Of a DNA stretch of 64,000 nt, positions 60,300 through 64,000 are shown piece after piece. Under the pieces are notes generated by a model. It was not told where the DNA came from. It made no database searches and saw only the letters and a list, made by a program, of their open reading frames with translations. Source of the DNA: Seonamhaeicola algicola (GTDB lineage Bacteria; Bacteroidota; Bacteroidia; Flavobacteriales; Flavobacteriaceae); the NCBI RefSeq assembly GCF_007997385.1, contig NZ_VOSC01000005.1, forward strand, positions 1 through 64,000, read 5' to 3'. Numbering within the stretch: position 1 is the stretch's first letter; every line of letters starts with the position of its first letter. Position numbers and translations under genes: made by a program.

Positions 60300-61433
60300 A
60301 TGAAAGTTGTTCAGCTAAAAAAACATAAAGATAAAGAATGGGAAGCTATTACGCCTTACCTAGAACTAAAGCAGCCTTTGGTAATGGTGTTTGGTAGTCG
60401 TTTTGAGCTTGAAAATCCACAAATTTATAAAGCAATTTCTAAAATGTTTCCAAGCGGGCATATTGTGTTTGCTTCAACTAGTGGTAATATAACAACAGCA
60501 TCGGTTGAAGATGATTGCTTAACCATTACAGCTATTGAATTTGAAAAAAGCACCTTCAAAATACAAACAATTAACCTAAACGAAACCAAGTTAGATAGCT
60601 TTCAAGCAGGAGCAAGTTTAGTTAACAAATTGCCAAAAGAAGGTTTAAAAAATATTATTGTTTTATCTGATGGTAGTTTTGTAAACGGAAGTGAGTTAGC
60701 TAGAGGCATGAATTTTGCTGCAGATAACAATGTTTTAATTACCGGAGGTTTATGTGGTGATGATGCCAGGTTTGAAAGAACCTTAGTATCATACAATGAA
60801 AACCCAAAAGATGGTGAAATAGTAGGTATTGGTTTATATGGAGATACTATTGATGTATCATCATCAATAGAAGGTGGTTGGAAACCATTTGGTCCAGAAC
60901 GCGTAGTAACAAAAGCCAAAGGCAATATATTGTATGAATTAGACAATAAACCAGCTTTAGATTTGTACAAAAAATACCTAGGCGAAAAGGCTAAAGATTT
61001 GCCCGGAGCCGCGCTTTATTATCCGTTAGGTGTAAAAATAGAAACCGATGAGCAATCGTTCGTTCGGTCTATTTTAAATATAAATGAAGAATATAATGCC
61101 ATGATTTTTGCAGGCGATGTGCCAGTAAATTCTAAAGTACAACTCATGATGTCTAATGTGGATAATTTAATACATGCCTCAGAACAAGCTGCAAATAAAG
61201 CATTAGAGGGCAGAGTAAATAAACCACAATTAGCATTATTGGTAAGCTGTATTGGCAGAAAAATATTATTAGACCAAAGAGCTGTTGAAGAATTAGAAGA
61301 AGTAAAAGAAATAGTAGGAAACAACGTTTTTGTAACAGGGTTTCATTCATACGGAGAAATAGCACCGTTTAACAATGAAAACATGTGTCAATTACACAAT
61401 CAAACCGTAGCATTAACATTAATAAGTGAATAA
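60300..61433 (+). CDS. FIST domain protein (NosP-like candidate NO sensor)
   Basis: 377 residues with FIST-N (about 25-210) and FIST-C (about 220-360). Blocks: HIVFASTSGNI, ITGGLCGDDARFERT, GIGLYGD, SIEGGWKPFGP, ALDLYKKYLG, and the end block CIGRKILLDQ and GFHSYGEIAPFN. FIST proteins called NosP bind haem and NO and control histidine kinases. Its place between two kinase genes, with overlap (TAATG) to the second, fits that role. Haem binding cannot be shown from sequence; small-molecule sensing is the alternative. Confidence 0.9.
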   Translation: MKVVQLKKHKDKEWEAITPYLELKQPLVMVFGSRFELENPQIYKAISKMFPSGHIVFASTSGNITTASVEDDCLTITAIEFEKSTFKIQTINLNETKLDSFQAGASLVNKLPKEGLKNIIVLSDGSFVNGSELARGMNFAADNNVLITGGLCGDDARFERTLVSYNENPKDGEIVGIGLYGDTIDVSSSIEGGWKPFGPERVVTKAKGNILYELDNKPALDLYKKYLGEKAKDLPGAALYYPLGVKIETDEQSFVRSILNINEEYNAMIFAGDVPVNSKVQLMMSNVDNLIHASEQAANKALEGRVNKPQLALLVSCIGRKILLDQRAVEELEEVKEIVGNNVFVTGFHSYGEIAPFNNENMCQLHNQTVALTLISE

Positions 61434-62491
61434 TGAATTCATTATTAAAACATCAAGTTAAAAAATACTTAAGCAACAAAAATGTTTCAAATGAAGATTT
61501 GATGGCGTTTTTAGATGCTGTAAACAGATCGTATGATAACTTTGATGAACAAATTTTAATGCAACAAAGAGCCATGGAAATTAGCTCTGAAGAATTATTT
61601 GAAGCCAATAAAAATTTAAAAAAGGAAACCGAAATACAAAGTAATTTAATTGACAAACTTAATAAAGTTATTGAAACCTTAAACTTTACGGGGCCTTTAG
61701 AAACATCAAAAAACACCCAGCAATCAACCGCAAATTTAGATGGTATAAAACTAGCTGAATTTATAGAAAAACAAACGCAAGAAATTGTTGAGATGAACAA
61801 GCAGCGTGAAAAATTAATGGGAGAGCTTGAACGACAAAATGAAGAGTTAAGTAATTATGCGTATTTAGTATCTCATGATTTAAAATCACCTCTTCGTAGT
61901 ATTGATGCCCTTACAACTTGGTTAAATGAAGAAACAAACGGTAGTGAAACCAATAATAAAGCTCAAAATTTACAATTAATTAGAGCCAATGTTGAGCGTA
62001 TGGATAATTTAATTACGGGCATTTTAAACTATTCAACCGTTAATAAAACAGATTCTCAAATAGGAATTATAAACACCAATACCTTTGTTAAAGATATAGT
62101 TAATGATCTTTCAATACCAAGCCACATTACCATAAAAATTGTAGATAAATTGCCTGAAATTGAAGCTGATAAACCAAGAATTAGGCAGCTTTTTGAAAGT
62201 TTAATAGGCAACGCTATTAAATATATTGATAAAGAAAAAGGTTTTATAGAAATTGGTGTAAAAGAAGAAGGGTTACATTGGCAATTTTATGTAAAAGATA
62301 ACGGTAAAGGTATTGAAAAAGCATATTTTGATAAAATTTTTAAACCTTTTCAAAAGCTAGAAAATAACACCAATGCTACAGGTATAGGTTTATCAATATC
62401 TAAAAAAATAGTGAATGCCTATGGCGGAAAAATATGGTTAAATTCTACTTTAGGTGAAGGCACTACGTTCTATTTCACGTTAAAAAAATAA
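61433..62491 (+). CDS. Soluble histidine kinase, FIST partner
   Basis: 352 residues. N-terminal helices and coiled coil (about 20-140, including EISSEELFEANKNLKKE), HisKA with LVSHDLKSPLRSIDAL (His148), HATPase (about 235-352) with SLIGNAIKYID, DNGKGIE and ATGIGLSISKK. It has no PAS, GAF or membrane segment, so its input must come from another protein, most likely the FIST protein encoded immediately upstream with overlapping stop/start. Its catalytic part is strikingly similar to that of the 697-residue kinase (VSHDLKSPLRSI, TTWL/TWL), suggesting a duplication. Confidence 0.9.
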   Translation: MNSLLKHQVKKYLSNKNVSNEDLMAFLDAVNRSYDNFDEQILMQQRAMEISSEELFEANKNLKKETEIQSNLIDKLNKVIETLNFTGPLETSKNTQQSTANLDGIKLAEFIEKQTQEIVEMNKQREKLMGELERQNEELSNYAYLVSHDLKSPLRSIDALTTWLNEETNGSETNNKAQNLQLIRANVERMDNLITGILNYSTVNKTDSQIGIINTNTFVKDIVNDLSIPSHITIKIVDKLPEIEADKPRIRQLFESLIGNAIKYIDKEKGFIEIGVKEEGLHWQFYVKDNGKGIEKAYFDKIFKPFQKLENNTNATGIGLSISKKIVNAYGGKIWLNSTLGEGTTFYFTLKK

Positions 62492-62494
62492 ACC

Positions 62495-62812
62495 ATGGAG
62501 CAACCAAACTTATCATACATTAATACATTATCAGGAGGTGATAAAGCTTTTGAAACCAAACTTATAGGTATAATAAAGCAAGAATATCCTGAAGAGCGCG
62601 ATGTTTATTTTAAAAATTTCAAGGCAAAAAATTACAAATTAGCAGCTGAAAATGTTCATAAATTAAAACACAAAATAAATATTTTGGGCTTAAATGAAAG
62701 CTATAAAGTGGCTGAAAAATATGAACATAATTTAATTGATAATATTACCGAGGGGAAAGACGATTTTGCCAATATTCTGCAAGCAATCACTAACTTTCTT
62801 AATGGTTTGTAA
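62495..62812 (+). CDS. Hpt phosphotransfer protein
   Basis: 105 residues, a four-helix Hpt domain. The phospho-acceptor is His55 in NVHKLKHKINILGL, which fits the H-x-L-K-x(5)-G-type Hpt motif. It starts 3 bp after the second kinase. It could exchange phosphate with the receiver protein at the front of the operon, making a kinase-receiver-Hpt relay, or pass it to receivers elsewhere. No output domain is encoded in the operon. Confidence 0.88.
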   Translation: MEQPNLSYINTLSGGDKAFETKLIGIIKQEYPEERDVYFKNFKAKNYKLAAENVHKLKHKINILGLNESYKVAEKYEHNLIDNITEGKDDFANILQAITNFLNGL

Positions 62813-62900
62813 TATAATTAACGCTAAACATTTTCTACAAATTATAATACCCTAATAATTTTCATTTATATTTAATTATAATATTTTTACAAACAAACAA

Positions 62901-62908
62901 TATTTTTG
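62901..62908 (+). promoter_or_regulatory. -7 promoter element of the UXS gene
   Basis: TATTTTTG, exact TAnnTTTG, 33 bp before the ATG. Confidence 0.5.
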
Positions 62909-62941
62909 TCTTGTTTGGCATAATATTAATTTAATTAGATA

Positions 62942-63883
62942 ATGATTAGAAAAAAAATTCTAGTTACAGGCGGTGCAGGTTTTGTAGGTTCTCATTTATG
63001 TGAACGTTTATTAAATGAAAATAATGAAGTATACTGTTTAGATAACTTTTTTACCGGGCAAAAACAAAATATAGTCCATTTGCTAAATAACCCTTATTTT
63101 GAGCTTATTAGGCATGATATTACAAGTCCATTTTTTATAGAAACCGATGAAATTTATAATCTGGCGTGTCCAGCATCACCAATACATTATCAATACAACC
63201 CAATAAAAACAATGAAAACCTCGGTTATGGGGTCTATAAATATGCTAGGGTTAGCTAAACGTGTTAAAGCCAAAATATTACAAGCATCTACAAGTGAAGT
63301 GTATGGCAACCCTTTGCAGCACCCGCAAACTGAATCGTATTGGGGTAATGTAAATCCAATAGGCGAGCGTTCATGCTATGATGAAGGTAAAAGAGCCGCA
63401 GAAACGTTGTTTGTAGATTATCATAAATCTAATAATGTAGATGTTAAAATAGTACGTATTTTTAATACTTATGGCCCTAAAATGCATCCTAATGATGGTA
63501 GAGTAGTATCAAACTTTATTGTACAAGCCTTAAAAAATGAAGATATTACAGTGTACGGTGAAGGCAAACAAACCCGAAGTTTTCAGTATGTTGATGATTT
63601 GGTTGAAGGTATGATTTCCATGATGAACAATACACCTAATAATTTTATAGGGCCAGTTAATATTGGTAATCCGGGAGAGTTTACTATTTTAGAATTAGCA
63701 AAAAAAGTAATAGAATTAACAAATTCTAATTCTAAAATAATATATAAACCAATGCCTTCTGATGATCCTTTAATGCGTAAGCCAGATATTACACTTGCCA
63801 AAAAACAATTAAACTGGCAACCTAAAGTAGCATTAGAAACAGGACTTTTAAAAACAATAGATTATTTTAAAACAATTATTTAA
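62942..63883 (+). CDS. UDP-glucuronate decarboxylase (UXS)
   Basis: 313 residues, extended SDR. NAD motif [10 protein letters not shown], the UXS-typical [27 protein letters not shown], catalytic Tyr146 and Lys150 in [11 protein letters not shown], and [21 protein letters not shown]. It makes UDP-xylose from UDP-glucuronate for polysaccharide or lipopolysaccharide synthesis. It has its own promoter and no functional tie to the signalling operon upstream. The last 117 bp of the window hold no gene that I can see. Confidence 0.93.
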   Translation: MIRKKILVTGGAGFVGSHLCERLLNENNEVYCLDNFFTGQKQNIVHLLNNPYFELIRHDITSPFFIETDEIYNLACPASPIHYQYNPIKTMKTSVMGSINMLGLAKRVKAKILQASTSEVYGNPLQHPQTESYWGNVNPIGERSCYDEGKRAAETLFVDYHKSNNVDVKIVRIFNTYGPKMHPNDGRVVSNFIVQALKNEDITVYGEGKQTRSFQYVDDLVEGMISMMNNTPNNFIGPVNIGNPGEFTILELAKKVIELTNSNSKIIYKPMPSDDPLMRKPDITLAKKQLNWQPKVALETGLLKTIDYFKTII

Positions 63884-64000
63884 AAGAAAAAACGTGTTAA
63901 AACTTGTATAAAATTCGTATTTTTAGTTAGATTTATATCGCACGCTAATCTCTAAAGTTATTTATAGCTAATTAAACATCAGTTTACCAAACATGTAGTG

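Noticed and set aside
60602-60970. 122-codon minus-strand frame inside the FIST gene
   Set aside because: Antisense to a conserved domain; no plausible start context or family.
40897-62812. Denitrification genes (nirS/nirK, norB, nosZ) expected near NO sensors
   Set aside because: None found; nitrite goes to ammonium through NirBD. NO-related remarks remain inference.
1-64000. CRISPR arrays, rRNA and tRNA genes
   Set aside because: No regularly spaced direct repeats, no rRNA-like blocks and no cloverleaf with T-loop GGTTCRANTC pattern were noticed on reading. A tRNAscan run would settle it.

Overview
The window is AT-rich DNA (about one third G+C by eye) from a bacterium of the phylum Bacteroidota, most likely a marine member of the Flavobacteriaceae; I cannot name the genus. 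The evidence is the TAnnTTTG -7 promoter element in front of many genes, the near absence of Shine-Dalgarno sequences, and gene content typical of the family: a fused CcsBA cytochrome c assembly protein, a flavobacterial-type UbiA prenyltransferase, a long PIG-L deacetylase, and a TPR/LuxR membrane regulator. No rRNA, tRNA, CRISPR array, complete insertion sequence or prophage was seen. A tyrosine integrase is cut off by the left edge.

Layout. 1-2.7 kb: partial integrase, then a minus-strand folE group with two small paralogous proteins, an SRPBCC protein and an NTF2-like protein. 2.9-9.9 kb: a DUF2911 protein, a short structured intergenic repeat, and a compact minus-strand operon (PIG-L deacetylase, 36-residue membrane peptide, sodium:solute symporter, Gfo/Idh/MocA oxidoreductase) that looks like uptake and processing of a sugar or amino sugar. 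10-15.8 kb: CorA, a small MscS-like channel, a lipoprotein, Maf, UbiA, a KdsC-like phosphatase and a DUF2520 protein. 15.9-34.6 kb: truncated globin, CcsBA, DUF2167 protein, sigma factor with a small partner and an MscS channel, S1/P1 nuclease, DEAD-box helicase, aldose epimerase, PabB, TilS, adenine deaminase, YheT-type hydrolase, and an Lrp regulator divergent from tdh-kbl (threonine catabolism). 34.7-40.8 kb: a two-subunit periplasmic molybdenum hydroxylase, two secreted proteins and a TPR-HTH regulator.

40.9-56.9 kb is a complete-looking nitrate assimilation island: YdeP-like molybdoprotein, NirBD nitrite reductase, DUF4202 protein, a NarX-like sensor kinase, RidA, a NarL-like response regulator, the NarK transporter, a 1173-residue nitrate reductase fused to its own flavin reductase and [2Fe-2S] domain, and a 478-residue protein with two sulfite/nitrite-reductase-like half domains, no siroheme ligands, and a C-terminal rubredoxin. 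Hexamers of the form TAC(T/G)TA, often as TAAGTA-N4-TACTTA overlapping the -7 box, recur in front of nirB, the regulator, narK and the nitrate reductase, and suggest one regulon run by the kinase/regulator pair.

57.2-62.8 kb is a tight six-gene signalling operon: receiver, H-NOX haem sensor, PAS/GAF histidine kinase, FIST (NosP-like) sensor, second histidine kinase and Hpt protein. It has two candidate nitric oxide sensors and no output domain. It lies directly downstream of the genes that produce and consume nitrite, a plausible NO source. A UDP-glucuronate decarboxylase (UXS) gene closes the window.
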